Assembly (NCBI GenBank): GCA_029572815.1
Contig: JAKPUQ010000089.1
Location: forward strand, 124,001 to 188,000
Reading direction: 5' to 3'
DNA: 64,000 nucleotides
DNA from: Bacillota bacterium
GTDB taxonomy: Bacteria > Bacillota > Clostridia > Oscillospirales > Ruminococcaceae
Below, piece after piece: positions 18,266 through 28,111 of this stretch. Both the position numbers and the translations under genes were made by a program. Every line of letters starts with the position of its first letter. Positions within the stretch are counted from its first letter, which is position 1. The notes beneath the pieces are model-generated. The model was not told where the DNA came from. It ran no database searches and was given only the letters and a program-made list of their open reading frames with translations.

Positions 18266-19162
18266 ATGGGAGTACAATTCTGGTGGTTTTATGATGTTAT
18301 CGCAGTTGCAGCAATTCTTATCTGTATTTTTATCACTGTAAGAAAAGGTTTCTATAGAGCAGTAATATCTGCTCTGGGCTGTGTGATAGCCCTTGTAATA
18401 GCAATATCCCTCAGTTCGTCCATCGGCGGCTCGATCTATAAGAATTCAATAAGAGAGAGCAATGTCAAGAAGATGGATCAGTCACTTTCGTCCGGCGACT
18501 TCAACGAGGAGCTTGCAAAGTATCTTGAGTCACTCGGTTACAGCATCAGAGTAGACCGCGAGATGCTCAGCAGTATCTGTATCAATGGCGAAAACGTAGA
18601 TCAGGAGATCTATAAGTATGTCAATAATATCAACAGCAGAAAGGTTGACGAGGAAGCTATCTTCTACAATAAGCTCCATGAAGGCTATGCAAAGATCATC
18701 AGCAGCTTTGTTTCAAAGCACCTCAATGAGTATTCCGCTGAGTATGCAGCGGAGCAGATCAGAAAGAATCCCGAAAAGCTCTATGATTTCATGAAGCTCC
18801 TTGAGGAAAAGGAAAGCAGACGCCAGCCTGCTGAGTTCATCGTTGATAACTATCTCGCCGCACCTTATACTACAATAGTTAAGCTCATTACCCTTATCAT
18901 TATGCTTGTCATATTCCTTGTACTGACCGTTGTGATCATAAGCTCAGTGGGTAAAAATGACAAAATGGAACCAAGCCTCGTTACCCGTGTCCTCAGCGGA
19001 CTTATCGGTATTTTCAAGGGTGCGGTGGTAGTGTTCCTGATAGCAGCAATGGTACGCCTTTACGTGGTATTCGGCAGCAACAAGATGCTGTTCTTCAATC
19101 ACGAGGCGATTGACAAGACTTTTGTCTTCAAGTACGTTTACAACCTGATCATGGGAATGTAA
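18266..19162 (+). CDS. CvpA-like membrane protein
   Basis: A 298-residue protein with a CvpA-type layout: two N-terminal spans (about 8-26 and 32-50) with the family-like segment VRKGFYRAVISALG, a soluble middle (about 55-205) and two C-terminal spans (about 208-230 and 250-270). CvpA was named for colicin V production and its wider role is unsettled. No good ribosome site precedes the ATG at 18266; GGGAGG at 18230-18235 is nine bases before an in-frame CTG at 18245, which may be the true start and would add seven residues. clpE follows after 69 bp. Confidence 0.72.
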   Translation: MGVQFWWFYDVIAVAAILICIFITVRKGFYRAVISALGCVIALVIAISLSSSIGGSIYKNSIRESNVKKMDQSLSSGDFNEELAKYLESLGYSIRVDREMLSSICINGENVDQEIYKYVNNINSRKVDEEAIFYNKLHEGYAKIISSFVSKHLNEYSAEYAAEQIRKNPEKLYDFMKLLEEKESRRQPAEFIVDNYLAAPYTTIVKLITLIIMLVIFLVLTVVIISSVGKNDKMEPSLVTRVLSGLIGIFKGAVVVFLIAAMVRLYVVFGSNKMLFFNHEAIDKTFVFKYVYNLIMGM

Positions 19163-19231
19163 ACTGTCTGAAAACAGCGCCCGCGGTATGCGGAACAGGC
19201 GCATAGAAATTACTACAGGAGGAACTGCCTG

Positions 19232-21586
19232 ATGATAATGTGCAGTAAATGCAAAAAAAGACCTGCGGTGGTGTTCATCACCTCTGTTCAGGGCAATGAG
19301 AAGAAGAACGAGGGTCTGTGCCTTTCATGTGCAAGGGCGCAGAATATCCCGCAGATAAAGGAATATATGGATAAGCTGGGCATAACCGACGAGGAGCTGG
19401 ACCAGCTCTCAGACCAGATGATGGGTATGCTCGACGGCGACAGCTTTGAAATGGGCGGTTCGGGCGTGCTTCCCGACTTTATCACCAATATGTTCGGCGG
19501 AAACAGCGGCGACGACTCAGAGGGCGGAGATAAGCCTGATGAGGGCGGCTTCGACCCGAGAAGTCTCTTCGGCGGCGGACGCTCCGACGATAAGCAGTCC
19601 GAGGGCAAGGAGAAAAAAGGTCTTTTCGGACGCAATAAGGAGAAAAAGCCCAGAGAGCCCAAATTCCTGGGAAGCTACTGCACCAATCTTTCACAGAAGG
19701 CTGCTGACGGCAAGCTTGACAATATCATCGGCAGAGACAATGAGATCGCAAGAGTTATCCAGATACTTTCAAGACGTACAAAGAACAACCCCTGCCTCAT
19801 AGGCGAGCCCGGCGTCGGCAAGACCGCTATCGCAGAGGGTATCGCCCTCCGCATCAACGAGGGAGATGTTCCCTTCAATCTTGCGGATAAGAAGGTATAC
19901 CTCCTTGACCTTACCGCTCTCGTTGCGGGAACTCAGTTCCGCGGACAGTTTGAGAGCCGTGTAAAGGGTCTTGTGGACGAGGTAAAGCGTGAGGGGAATA
20001 TAATCCTCTTTATCGATGAGGTCCACAATCTGGTGGGCGCAGGAGACTCTGAGGGCTCAATGAACGCCGCAAATATCCTGAAGCCCGCTCTTTCAAGAGG
20101 CGAGGTCCAGGTCATCGGTGCCACCACCTTCGGCGAGTACCGCAAGTTTATCGAGAAGGATTCGGCTCTTGAACGCCGTTTCCGGCCCGTTACAGTAAAC
20201 GAGCCCACTATCGAGGACACAGTCAACGTTCTCGTGGGCATAAAGAAGTATTATGAGGAGTTCCATAAGGTACATATCTCCGATTACCTTGTGAGAGTAT
20301 GCGCTGTTCTCTCAGAGAGATACATCACAGACCGTTTCCTGCCCGATAAGGCAATAGACCTTATGGACGAAAGCCTGGCATATGCCTGCATACGCTCTCC
20401 CGAGATAGGCGAGTACGAAAAGCTCAAGAAGGAGATAAAGGTCCTGGAGGATATGGAAAAGTCCATATCCGAGCAGGAGGAGATAGACTATCAGGCTCTT
20501 GCAGAGGTCAAGGGCAAGCTCATCCATATACGCGAGACCGAAGCTGAGCTCAGGGAGAAGGCTGAGGGCGTAAACGTTGAGGAGTCCGATGTGACCAAGG
20601 TCATTGAGCGCTGGACGGGTATCCCTGCGGCTAAGATCGCAGAGAACGAGTTCCTGAAGATCTCAAGGCTTGAGGGCGCTCTCAAAAAGAGAGTCATCGG
20701 TCAGGACGAGGCTGTGGAGGTGCTCACAAAGGCTATCAAGCGCACAAGGGTACAGCTCAGCAAGCGCCGCAGACCTGCTTCATTCGTGTTCGTAGGTCCT
20801 ACGGGCGTGGGCAAGACAGAACTGGTAAAGTCGCTGGCAGAGGAGCTCTTTGACTCTCCCGATCCCCTTATCAGACTGGATATGACCGAGTATATGGAGA
20901 AGCACTCCGTTGCGAGAATGATCGGTTCGCCTCCCGGATACGTTGGCTATGACGAGGCGGGACAGCTCACCGAAAAGGTGCGCAGAAAACCCTACTCCGT
21001 TATCCTCTTTGACGAGATCGAGAAGGCTCACCCCGACGTTATGAATATCCTTATGCAGATACTGGACGAGGGCAAGGTTGACGACGCCCACGGCAGAACT
21101 GTAAACTTTGCTAATACTATCATCTGTATGACCTCAAATGCAGGCTCTACAGACAAGAGCATAGGTGTGGGCTTCAACCGCACAGAGAATGAAATTTCCA
21201 GAGACAAGGCTCTCAAGGGTCTGAGGGAGTTCCTCCGTCCCGAATTCATCAGCCGTATCGACGAGATAGTTGTATTCAGGGATCTCACCAAGGAGAACTT
21301 CGCTGACATCGCCGCTCTCATGATCGATGAGATGAAGGAGCCCCTTGCCGAGAAGGATATCACCGTGGATTATACAAGAGAGGCTCTTGAGCTCATCGCT
21401 GAAAAGTCCTTCGGAAAGCCCTACGGCGCAAGAGATATCCGCAGAGTTATCCGCGACGAGGTAGAGGATCAGGTAGCTGAGATGATACTTGAGCGGGGCT
21501 CTGAGATCAGCAGGATAAGCATTACTGCTGACGGCGATAAGATCGTAGTTACTGGCAGTAAGGAGGCTTCCGGAAATGAAGCGTAA
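19232..21586 (+). CDS. clpE: ClpE-type AAA+ unfoldase with N-terminal zinc finger
   Basis: A 784-residue Hsp100 protein, cytosolic. Residues 1-40 hold two CxxC pairs (CSKCKKRP and CLSCARAQ), the four-cysteine zinc finger that marks ClpE and replaces the ClpC N domain. A Gly/Asp/Lys-rich linker (about 85-140) follows. D1 has GEPGVGKTA and [12 protein letters not shown]; the middle region holds a coiled coil (about 395-450); D2 has [20 protein letters not shown] and the pore loop GSPPGYVGY. ClpE works with ClpP to degrade misfolded proteins. I see no CtsR-type operator; the gene appears to be read through from the CvpA-like gene. AGGAGG is nine bases before the ATG. Confidence 0.88.
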   Translation: MIMCSKCKKRPAVVFITSVQGNEKKNEGLCLSCARAQNIPQIKEYMDKLGITDEELDQLSDQMMGMLDGDSFEMGGSGVLPDFITNMFGGNSGDDSEGGDKPDEGGFDPRSLFGGGRSDDKQSEGKEKKGLFGRNKEKKPREPKFLGSYCTNLSQKAADGKLDNIIGRDNEIARVIQILSRRTKNNPCLIGEPGVGKTAIAEGIALRINEGDVPFNLADKKVYLLDLTALVAGTQFRGQFESRVKGLVDEVKREGNIILFIDEVHNLVGAGDSEGSMNAANILKPALSRGEVQVIGATTFGEYRKFIEKDSALERRFRPVTVNEPTIEDTVNVLVGIKKYYEEFHKVHISDYLVRVCAVLSERYITDRFLPDKAIDLMDESLAYACIRSPEIGEYEKLKKEIKVLEDMEKSISEQEEIDYQALAEVKGKLIHIRETEAELREKAEGVNVEESDVTKVIERWTGIPAAKIAENEFLKISRLEGALKKRVIGQDEAVEVLTKAIKRTRVQLSKRRRPASFVFVGPTGVGKTELVKSLAEELFDSPDPLIRLDMTEYMEKHSVARMIGSPPGYVGYDEAGQLTEKVRRKPYSVILFDEIEKAHPDVMNILMQILDEGKVDDAHGRTVNFANTIICMTSNAGSTDKSIGVGFNRTENEISRDKALKGLREFLRPEFISRIDEIVVFRDLTKENFADIAALMIDEMKEPLAEKDITVDYTREALELIAEKSFGKPYGARDIRRVIRDEVEDQVAEMILERGSEISRISITADGDKIVVTGSKEASGNEA

Positions 21587-22280
21587 GATATTAGCCGTGC
21601 TCCTTGCACTGGCGGCTTCTGCGGCAGTATTCACAGGCTGCAGCAGCAAGAAGGGAAGCAGCAGCCCGGCTGCTCAGGGCACAACTGCTGCATCTGCGTC
21701 AGCAGGTGAGACTCCTTCCGCCGATGACGGTGACGAGATGTCCGAGAGCATGGAGCTCATGCATATCAAGTATAAGGACGTGGAGTCGCTTTCCAGCGGT
21801 CCTGTCATAAAGCTCAGCGACACCACTGCAAAGCCCGGTGAAATGGCTGAGGTAACAGTCTCTGTTGAGGGGGCTGCGGACCAGTGGTCTATGTGCGGTA
21901 TCCATATAACATACCCCGATGTGCTGGAGTGCAAGATAGAGGATCCCACCGACCTGACGGCAGCTTATACTCCGGGTGCGGCTATAAGCAAGAATTCGGG
22001 ATTTATCGCCATGGACTGGCAGAAGAACCTTGACCCCGAGCTGGTAAGAGAGCAGAAGCGCTCGCTCTTCTTCACCACCATGTTCGTGGACAACGCAGGC
22101 GGCGACGGCGATATAGCTACATTCTACTTCAAGGTGCCCGATGATGCACAGCCCGGAACAGTATACAAGCTTGGCTTCTACTACAAGGATTCGGATATGT
22201 TCCGCAATGCGGAAAATGACCTTCCCTTCGAGAAGTATGCCTTTGAGCATTTCCAGAACGGAAGTATAACCATAAGATGA
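21576..22280 (+). CDS. Lipoprotein with a cohesin-like module
   Basis: A 234-residue lipoprotein. The signal peptide ends VFTGC with lipid-modified C22; a Ser/Ala/Thr-rich linker covers about 23-60; residues about 70-233 look like one cohesin module. Supporting features are SDTTAKPGEMAEVTVSV, the strand GIHITYPDVLEC, a middle FIAMDWQ, and the C-terminal ATFYFKVPDDAQPGT and NGSITIR, in the order found in Ruminococcus cohesins. Cohesins bind dockerins; two dockerin proteins are in this window. The gene overlaps clpE by 11 bp, with AAGGAGG inside clpE. Fold assignment is from sequence pattern; dockerin binding is inference. Confidence 0.72.
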   Translation: MKRKILAVLLALAASAAVFTGCSSKKGSSSPAAQGTTAASASAGETPSADDGDEMSESMELMHIKYKDVESLSSGPVIKLSDTTAKPGEMAEVTVSVEGAADQWSMCGIHITYPDVLECKIEDPTDLTAAYTPGAAISKNSGFIAMDWQKNLDPELVREQKRSLFFTTMFVDNAGGDGDIATFYFKVPDDAQPGTVYKLGFYYKDSDMFRNAENDLPFEKYAFEHFQNGSITIR

Positions 22281-22284
22281 TTTT

Positions 22285-22320
22285 TACGGAGCTGCGGCGC
22301 TTAAGTGCGGCAGCTCCGTA
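22285..22320 (+). terminator. Hairpin after cohesin-like gene
   Basis: An 11-bp perfect stem (22285-22295 with 22310-22320) starts 5 bp after the stop codon. The tail ATGTTTCTG is only weakly T-rich, so it may be a partial terminator or an mRNA-end stabiliser. Confidence 0.5.
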
Positions 22321-22344
22321 TGTTTCTGAGAAAGGAAGTACATA

Positions 22345-23472
22345 ATGAATAAAAAGGAAACAGCAGAGATAAAGAAGAATTTCTCCGACAAGAGCGGATT
22401 TTTCATCATGGAGAGGGTGCTCACTGCCTTCATCGACGCGGATAAGAACCTTCGCTACCACAATGTCAGCTCCTGTCTTACAATGCCCGTTGAGGAGCAC
22501 GACGTCTATGACGAGACCCTGAAAAAGGTGCTGAACACCAACGTGGGCAAGGCTTTTGTGGAGTATGAGTTCCCCAACGAGGCTTATGACGAGGGACAGC
22601 CCCAGAATATCCTCTATACCCTCCTCACCTCCGAGCTCAAGGACGATGCAGCCTGCGAGGACTTCCTCAACCACATCGCCAACAATATCGCCTATACGGG
22701 TCCCTTTGCGGTAATAACCTCCTACTGCACCTACACTGTCCGCAAAAAGGACAAGAATGACGAGTTCGCCGACGGGGAGGACGAGATATACCGCTATATC
22801 CTCACAGCTATCTGCCCCGTTAATACCAGCAAGGACGGCTTTATCTTTGACAGCGTGGGCAACGAGATAACCAAGAAGGTGAACACGGAGCTCATTATCA
22901 GCAAGGCACCCTCTGACGGCTTCCTGTACCCTGTTTTCAGCAACAGGAGCTCCGACATCAACCATGTGATGTACTACACCAAGAACGTGAAGTCTCCCAA
23001 CGTCTCAGTAGTCGAGAACGTGCTGGGATGCACTTTTGTAATGTCCGCAGAGAGCGAGAAGAGCAGCTTCCAGAGCATTCTCAAGAACGTTGTGGGCGAG
23101 GACCTTGACTATATGCTCATCAAGACCGTCAACGAGAAGATACAGGAGGTTGTCGATGACAGCAAGGACGAGACCGACAGGGTGGTCATCGACAACGCCA
23201 AGCTCAAGGATATACTCGTTGATGTGGGACTTCCCGAGGAGAGAGTGAGCATGGTTGAGCCCGTGTACGAGAAGGTCTGCGGAACAGCTCCCCTTACTGC
23301 GGCTAACCTTGTGGAGAACAAGACCGTTCTGACCTCTCCGGGCATTACCGTGAACATCAAGCCCTCGGCGGCTGACAAGGTGCGCACCAGCGTGGTGGAC
23401 GGCAGACGCTGTCTCCTCATCGACATCGACGACCCCACCATAGAGATAAACGGACTTCCCGTTACCCTGTGA
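22345..23472 (+). CDS. DUF4317 family protein
   Basis: A 375-residue cytosolic protein that starts MNKKETAEIKKNFSDKSG, the typical opening of DUF4317 proteins of clostridia. It continues with a strongly charged, well-conserved-looking body and no membrane segments. Function is unknown. GGAAG lies before the ATG. It is separated from the cohesin-like gene by a hairpin and from the convergent NUDIX gene by a strong bidirectional terminator. Confidence 0.82.
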   Translation: MNKKETAEIKKNFSDKSGFFIMERVLTAFIDADKNLRYHNVSSCLTMPVEEHDVYDETLKKVLNTNVGKAFVEYEFPNEAYDEGQPQNILYTLLTSELKDDAACEDFLNHIANNIAYTGPFAVITSYCTYTVRKKDKNDEFADGEDEIYRYILTAICPVNTSKDGFIFDSVGNEITKKVNTELIISKAPSDGFLYPVFSNRSSDINHVMYYTKNVKSPNVSVVENVLGCTFVMSAESEKSSFQSILKNVVGEDLDYMLIKTVNEKIQEVVDDSKDETDRVVIDNAKLKDILVDVGLPEERVSMVEPVYEKVCGTAPLTAANLVENKTVLTSPGITVNIKPSAADKVRTSVVDGRRCLLIDIDDPTIEINGLPVTL

Positions 23473-23520
23473 GCTGATAATAAAAAGGACACTCAGGGGG
23501 CGTTCCTACAATAACAAGTA

Positions 23521-23550
23521 AAAAAGGAGACCTTTAAGGTCTCCTTTTTT
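23521..23550. terminator. Bidirectional Rho-independent terminator
   Basis: The stem AAGGAGACC / GGTCTCCTT is flanked by A and T runs on both sides (23521-23550). It lies between convergent DUF4317 and NUDIX genes and should work in both directions. Confidence 0.85.
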
Positions 23551-23555
23551 GCTGC

Positions 23556-23969
23556 CTAATGTGTTTCCTTGATAGCGCTTTTTGCCTTGGCGACTATGGT
23601 CCTGTCATTTTCGTATGACAGGATATTTGAGGCATAGGAGATATCCACCCAGCGTATCTCGGCGATCTCTCCTTCCTGAGGCGAAAAATCCACATTCTTC
23701 GCCTTCGCAAGGAAGTAAACTACGACTTTTACTGTGTCCTTTTTCGGTGAATAGGTAACAGTTTCTCTGAATGTCGGATCAATAATAACGTCAATGGAGG
23801 TCTCCTCCATTATTTCACGACGAGCAGTCTCTACCTCGGTCTCACCCTTTTCAACATGACCCTTGGGAAAGGACCAGTGACCGCTGTTGATATGCTTTAT
23901 CAGCAGAATTTCCGTATTGCCGTGGTATTTCCTGTAGACAATGGCGCCGCATGATTTCTCGTGAAGCAT
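23556..23969 (-). CDS. NUDIX hydrolase, Ap4A-hydrolase-like
   Basis: A 137-residue Nudix protein. The Nudix box runs GHVEKGETEVETARREIMEE, followed by TSI where the usual form has a glycine. The metal-binding REIMEE core is intact. The opening SCGAIVYR and SGHWSFPKGH are like bacterial diadenosine tetraphosphate hydrolases. The probable role is clearing dinucleoside polyphosphates or other nucleoside diphosphate derivatives, but the substrate cannot be fixed from sequence. It has its own promoter at 24066-24094 and shares the terminator at 23521-23550. Confidence 0.85.
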   Translation of the reverse strand: MLHEKSCGAIVYRKYHGNTEILLIKHINSGHWSFPKGHVEKGETEVETARREIMEETSIDVIIDPTFRETVTYSPKKDTVKVVVYFLAKAKNVDFSPQEGEIAEIRWVDISYASNILSYENDRTIVAKAKSAIKETH

Positions 23970-24065
23970 AGACTATCCTTTCTTGCCCGGAAAACGGGCA
24001 GAATATAAGCATTACACCCTGCTTCTGCGGCTGTGAGGTGCTGCTTATTTATGTTGTTCATAAAT

Positions 24066-24094
24066 ATTATAGCATATTTTGTTAAATTTGTCCA
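24066..24094 (-). promoter_or_regulatory. SigA-type promoter for NUDIX gene
   Basis: On the minus strand TGGACA (24094-24089) and TATAAT (24071-24066) are 17 bp apart, with a TGC extended -10. The leader to the gene is about 90 nt. Confidence 0.7.
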
Positions 24095-24155
24095 TACCCG
24101 GCTTTGTAAAAAAGAGATGAATTTTGCCGTTGAAGGTGATCATTATATGCTGCGC

Positions 24156-24722
24156 TCAGTGACCGAGGGGATATTTTTCGTACATTTCCATAAAATAGGA
24201 GCCTGCCCTTTCGCTGTGGGAGAGCAGCTCCTCAGCCTTCTCCTTTGTGATGGTGCAGGACCACTTTGGAGCGCAGTCAAAAGGACTGCTTGAACGGTAC
24301 TCTGCCGCCAGCTCATAGCGCTCATAGGCGTCCCAGTGACAACGGAAGATGATATACTGAGGAGTTTTCGCCAGAAGCTGCGGATTTCCGCCGTAATTTG
24401 GCAGGCGGTGATCCATCTCTATCACAGGCTGATCCACATAGCGGCTGAACCTCGGGTCTGCATTTATGCGTCTGCGGAGCCAGTCCACCACCTTGTCGGG
24501 ATTGTCCAGCAGGTATTTCGCTTCAGTCTCGTCACTTGTCCATATCTCGGGGCTGCTGGTCGCGTTCAGACCTGTTTTTACGGGGAATTCGCACTGCACA
24601 AAGTATCTTGTGTCCTCGGGACGGTTGTAATAGGCTATGCAGAAATGCTCCATGTCAAGGAGTATCTCTCCCCCTATGCTGATTATATAGCCCCTGTATC
24701 CGTAATATTGCTTTTCACTCAT
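24156..24722 (-). CDS. Hypothetical protein
   Basis: A 188-residue soluble protein that I do not recognise. It begins MSEKQYYGYRGYIISIGG and is rich in aromatic and charged residues; no signal peptide or membrane segment. The ATG at 24722 has AAGGAG eight bases upstream; the GTG at 24728 is too close to it. It has a consensus promoter at 24759-24787 and appears monocistronic, divergent from sipL. Confidence 0.65.
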   Translation of the reverse strand: MSEKQYYGYRGYIISIGGEILLDMEHFCIAYYNRPEDTRYFVQCEFPVKTGLNATSSPEIWTSDETEAKYLLDNPDKVVDWLRRRINADPRFSRYVDQPVIEMDHRLPNYGGNPQLLAKTPQYIIFRCHWDAYERYELAAEYRSSSPFDCAPKWSCTITKEKAEELLSHSERAGSYFMEMYEKYPLGH

Positions 24723-24758
24723 ATCCACCGCTCCTTCCGCAGTTGTTTATTTACCCGA

Positions 24759-24787
24759 ATTATAGCACAGTACGGAGCATAAGTCAA
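24759..24787 (-). promoter_or_regulatory. SigA-type promoter for hypothetical gene
   Basis: On the minus strand TTGACT (24787-24782) and TATAAT (24764-24759) are 17 bp apart, preceded by TGC (extended -10). Confidence 0.75.
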
Positions 24788-24858
24788 TACGGACAGGAAT
24801 AACGGAGCTCTTACGCGAATATAATTACACAAAGCAAACTTCAAGGAGGTCCCCCGTT

Positions 24859-26401
24859 ATGGAATTAAAACTGAACAGAGAGACTGTTCCTGCCGCCGAG
24901 GTCATATTTGACGGCGTTCAGGAGCAGACTGTGGAACTGGATTACATTCTCCCCGATTACTGCCCCGACATCTTCCGTCTGATACGCTGCGAGACTGTCC
25001 CCGTCATCACGGACTGGAACGTAAGCGGCGACAGGCCGACCTATGAGCTGCGGTGCGACATACATATCCTTTACAGCGGCGAGGAGGGCAGCGAGGTACA
25101 GTCCGTGGACCAGCACAGGAGCTTCACCAGGACTGTGGAGCTGGGACGGAGCCCCGTATCGCCCCAGGTCAGGCTGGTCCCAAAGACCGACCATGTGAAC
25201 TTCCGCGCTGTCAACAGCCGCCGTCTTGACCTGAGGGGGGGCGGTCTCCGTGAAGATAAGTGTGACAGGTCAGCAGGAGCAGCAGGTGGTCTCTGACGCC
25301 GAGGGCATGAATATACAGCTGAAGCGGAGAGCTGTTGAATTTGCCGCAGGCAGGCTCAGTGCGGAGAAAAACGTGCGTATCGAGGAGGAGATGGAGCTTT
25401 CTGCTGCACAGCCCGATATTTCGGGGATACTGCGGTGCAGCTGCACAGCTTCAGACTGCGAGGTGAAGCTCATCTCCGGGAAGCTCCTTGCAAGGGGCGA
25501 GGCAGATGTGGAGCTGCTATACAGGGGAGGCAGTACCGTTGAGACCATGAGCTTTTCCCTGGGCTACAGCCAGATAATCGACGTGGAGGGACTGGACGAC
25601 AGTTTCGGCTGCACCGTTACTGCTGAGGTGGTGAGCTGCGATGTGGCTCCGTTGGCTGACAAGGAGGGCAATAACCGCATGGTCAGGTGCGAAGCGGAGC
25701 TTCGGCTGTGCTGCCGGGCGGTAAAGACTGCCACTGTGATGATAGCTGAGGACGCTTTTTCAACAGTCTACCCCTGCGATGTTGAAATATCGGAGATCAG
25801 AGCGGAGCAGATACCCGCGGTCTATGACGAGAGCTTCCGCCACAGTGCAAGACTTGCGGAGGGGGAGTCGGTGCCCCAGACGGTTTTTGCCATGTGGAGC
25901 AGCGCGAAGAACATCAACACCCGTATCGGCAGCGACGGAAGGTCAGTGGTCATCAGCGGAATGCTGGCTTACTCCATGGCTGCCAAGGACAGGAACGGCA
26001 TGATAGTTATGCCCGACCGTGATGAGGCTTTCGAGGAGACCATCGCCCTCCCCGATGATATAAGCGGCTCGTCGGTGTCTGCGGAGGTGAAGGTCAGGGA
26101 GACCACCTATGACATCTCCCCCGAGGGAGTCCTCAACGCAAAGGCAGATATAGGCGTGAAGCTGTCGGTGTACAGCTCCGACTCCATAAGGGCGGTCACG
26201 GATATAACCGTGGACGATTCCGCAAGGAAGGAGCGGGACGGCGACTACGCTATCAAGCTTTATTTCGGCATCGAGAACGAGGACGTCTGGGACATCGCCA
26301 AGCGGTACAGCACCAGCGTAGACGCCATTATGGAGGAAAACGACCTTTCAGGAGAGCGGCTTGAAAAGGGCGGTATGCTGCTGATACCCATAGTTTCATA
26401 A
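24859..26401 (+). pseudogene. sipL: SipL-like spore morphogenesis protein (DUF3794 + LysM), apparent frameshift
   Basis: Two frames join into one 513-residue protein if one G is removed from a run of seven at 25235-25241; the frames then meet as LRGAVSVKISVTG. The N-terminal part (VELDYILPDYCPDIFRL) and the middle are DUF3794 repeats; the C-terminal 50 residues (EDVWDIAKRYSTSVDAIMEE) are a LysM domain. This is the layout of Clostridioides difficile SipL, which binds SpoIVA and is needed for coat attachment. spoIVA follows after 13 bp, which supports the role. AAGGAGG precedes the ATG. The indel may be a sequencing error, so the gene may be intact in the cell. Confidence 0.8.
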
Positions 26402-26414
26402 AAGGAGTATTTGT

Positions 26415-27889
26415 ATGGCTAAAGATATATACAGCAATATCGCCGAGCGCACAGGCGGCGATATTTACATCGGCGTGGTGGGACCTGTCCGCACGGGCAA
26501 GTCCACCTTTATAAAGCGGTTCATGGAGTCGCTGGTGATACCCAATATAAGCAGCGAATATATGCGGGAGAGGGCACTTGACGAGCTTCCTCAGTCTGCC
26601 GCGGGCAAGACCATAATGACTACCGAGCCCAAGTTCATACCCGAGGAAGCGGTCCGCATAGACCTGGGGGAGGGGGCAGCCTTCAACGTCAGGCTCATCG
26701 ACTGCGTTGGCTATATCGTTCCAAGCTCCCTGGGCTACATCGAAAACGAGCAGCCCGTATGGTCATGACCTCCTGGTTCGATGAGGAGATACCCTTTAAT
26801 ATGGCGGCTGAGATAGGTACCCAGAAGGTCATCACCGACCACTCCACCATTGGTCTGGTCATTACCACAGACGGCTCCGTGACGGATATTCCCCGTGAGG
26901 AGTACGAGGAGTGCGAGGAGAGAGTTATCCGTGAGCTACGTGAGCTGGGCAAGCCCTTCGTGGTAATACTCAACACCGTGGACCCACGGTCTGCGGAGTC
27001 AAGAGCTCTTGCGGCAAAGCTCACAGACCGCTATGACGCCAAGGTGATACCCGTCAACTGCCTGGAGCTCAGCGAGGAGGATATTCGCGGCATAATACGG
27101 GAGATACTCTTTTCCTTCCCCGTCAGGGAGATAAATATCCGCACCGCCGGGTGGATAAACTCCCTGGGAAAGGGGCACTGGCTCAGGACGGAGATACTGG
27201 ACTGCATACGCTCAGCCGCCAGGGATATACGTCTTGTCCGTGAGGCAGAGGAGGCAGCGGCGGCAATAGGGGAGTGTCCCAACGTGGTAAAGGCGGAGGT
27301 CAGCAGTATCGACCTGGGAAAGGGCTCCGTCACTATCACCGCGGAGCTGGACAGCAGCCTTTTCTACAAGATACTGGGGGAGACCACTGGTATCGAGATA
27401 GAGAGCGAAAGCGACCTCATGCCCCTGCTTGCGGAGCTAAATGACATACGCAGAAAGTATAAGCGTATAGAGCCTGCCCTTGCGGAGGTGGAGGCAACGG
27501 GCTACGGCATCGTCATGCCCGAGCTGGAGGAGATGTCACTTGAGGAGCCCAAGATAATCCGACAGGGAGGCAAGTACGGGGTGAAGCTGAAGGCGTCGGC
27601 GCCGTCGATACACCTGATGAAAGCCAACATCAACACCACCGTAAGTCCCATCGTAGGCACAGAGCGGCAGTCCGAGGAGCTGGTGATGTACCTGCTGGAC
27701 GGCTTTGACGATGACCCGAAGAAGATATGGGAGAGCAACATCTTCGGCAAGTCCCTCCACGAGCTGGTGAACGAGGGGCTTCACAGCAAGCTTTTCAAGA
27801 TGCCTGTGGACGCCCGAATGAAGCTTCAGGAGACCCTTGAGCGGGTCATCAACGAGGGCTGTTCGGGACTTATCTGCTTCATATTATGA
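26415..27889 (+). pseudogene. spoIVA: Stage IV sporulation ATPase SpoIVA, apparent frameshift
   Basis: SpoIVA polymerises on the forespore surface using ATP and forms the base of the spore coat. Two frames (26415-26768 and 26759-27889) join into 491 residues, the usual family length, if one C is restored at 26754-26756, giving ENEQPRMVMTSWFDEE. Walker A is GPVRTGKSTF; a NTPase core with TTDGSVTDIPREEY follows, then the middle region and a C-terminal end GCSGLICFIL. Apart from the missing base the protein shows no decay. A strong terminator follows at once. Co-transcribed with sipL. Confidence 0.88.
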
Positions 27890-27917
27890 AAAAAGAGACC
27901 TTTCAGGTCTCTTTTTT
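27889..27917. terminator. Rho-independent terminator after spoIVA
   Basis: A 12-bp stem (27889-27900 with 27906-27917), loop TTTCA, flanked by A and T runs. It begins at the last base of the spoIVA stop codon. Confidence 0.88.
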
Positions 27918-27924
27918 CAGCCGT

Positions 27925-27980
27925 TAGCCATTAGCCTGTAGGGGCGGATATTATTCGCCCGTTTGCGGGGAACTCTATAT
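27925..27980. repeat. REP-like intergenic palindrome
   Basis: The segment TAGCCATTAGCC followed by GGGGCGGATATTATTCGCCC forms a short GC-rich hairpin (GGGCG with CGCCC, 27944-27960 area). It looks like dispersed palindromic units seen between genes in clostridial genomes. Copy number cannot be judged from one window. Confidence 0.4.
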
Positions 27981-27987
27981 AAACAGG

Positions 27988-28014
27988 AAAGCCGTGCTTG
28001 AGCAGCACGGCTTT
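27988..28014. terminator. Hairpin between spoIVA and xylanase genes
   Basis: An 11-bp perfect stem AAAGCCGTGCT / AGCACGGCTTT with a 5-nt loop. On the plus strand it is followed by CTTGTT. It could be a second terminator for either convergent gene. Confidence 0.5.
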
Positions 28015-28059
28015 CTTGTTCTGATTTGTCCCTTACAATTTATTTTTGGAATTATATCA

Positions 28060-28096
28060 ATCTGTGCGGCGCGTTGTGCAGATGCACCGCACAGAT
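28060..28096 (-). terminator. Hairpin downstream of xylanase gene
   Basis: A 10-bp perfect inverted repeat ATCTGTGCGG / CCGCACAGAT with a 17-nt loop, 15 bp past the xylanase stop on the minus strand. The sequence after it on that strand is AT-rich, consistent with 3-prime end formation. Confidence 0.5.
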
Positions 28097-28111
28097 CAAC
28101 ATCGAAAAGAA

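Noticed and set aside
25235-25241. Phase-variable G tract in sipL
   Set aside because: A spore-coat gene is an unlikely target for phase variation, and similar one-base problems occur in unrelated genes nearby, so sequence error is more likely.
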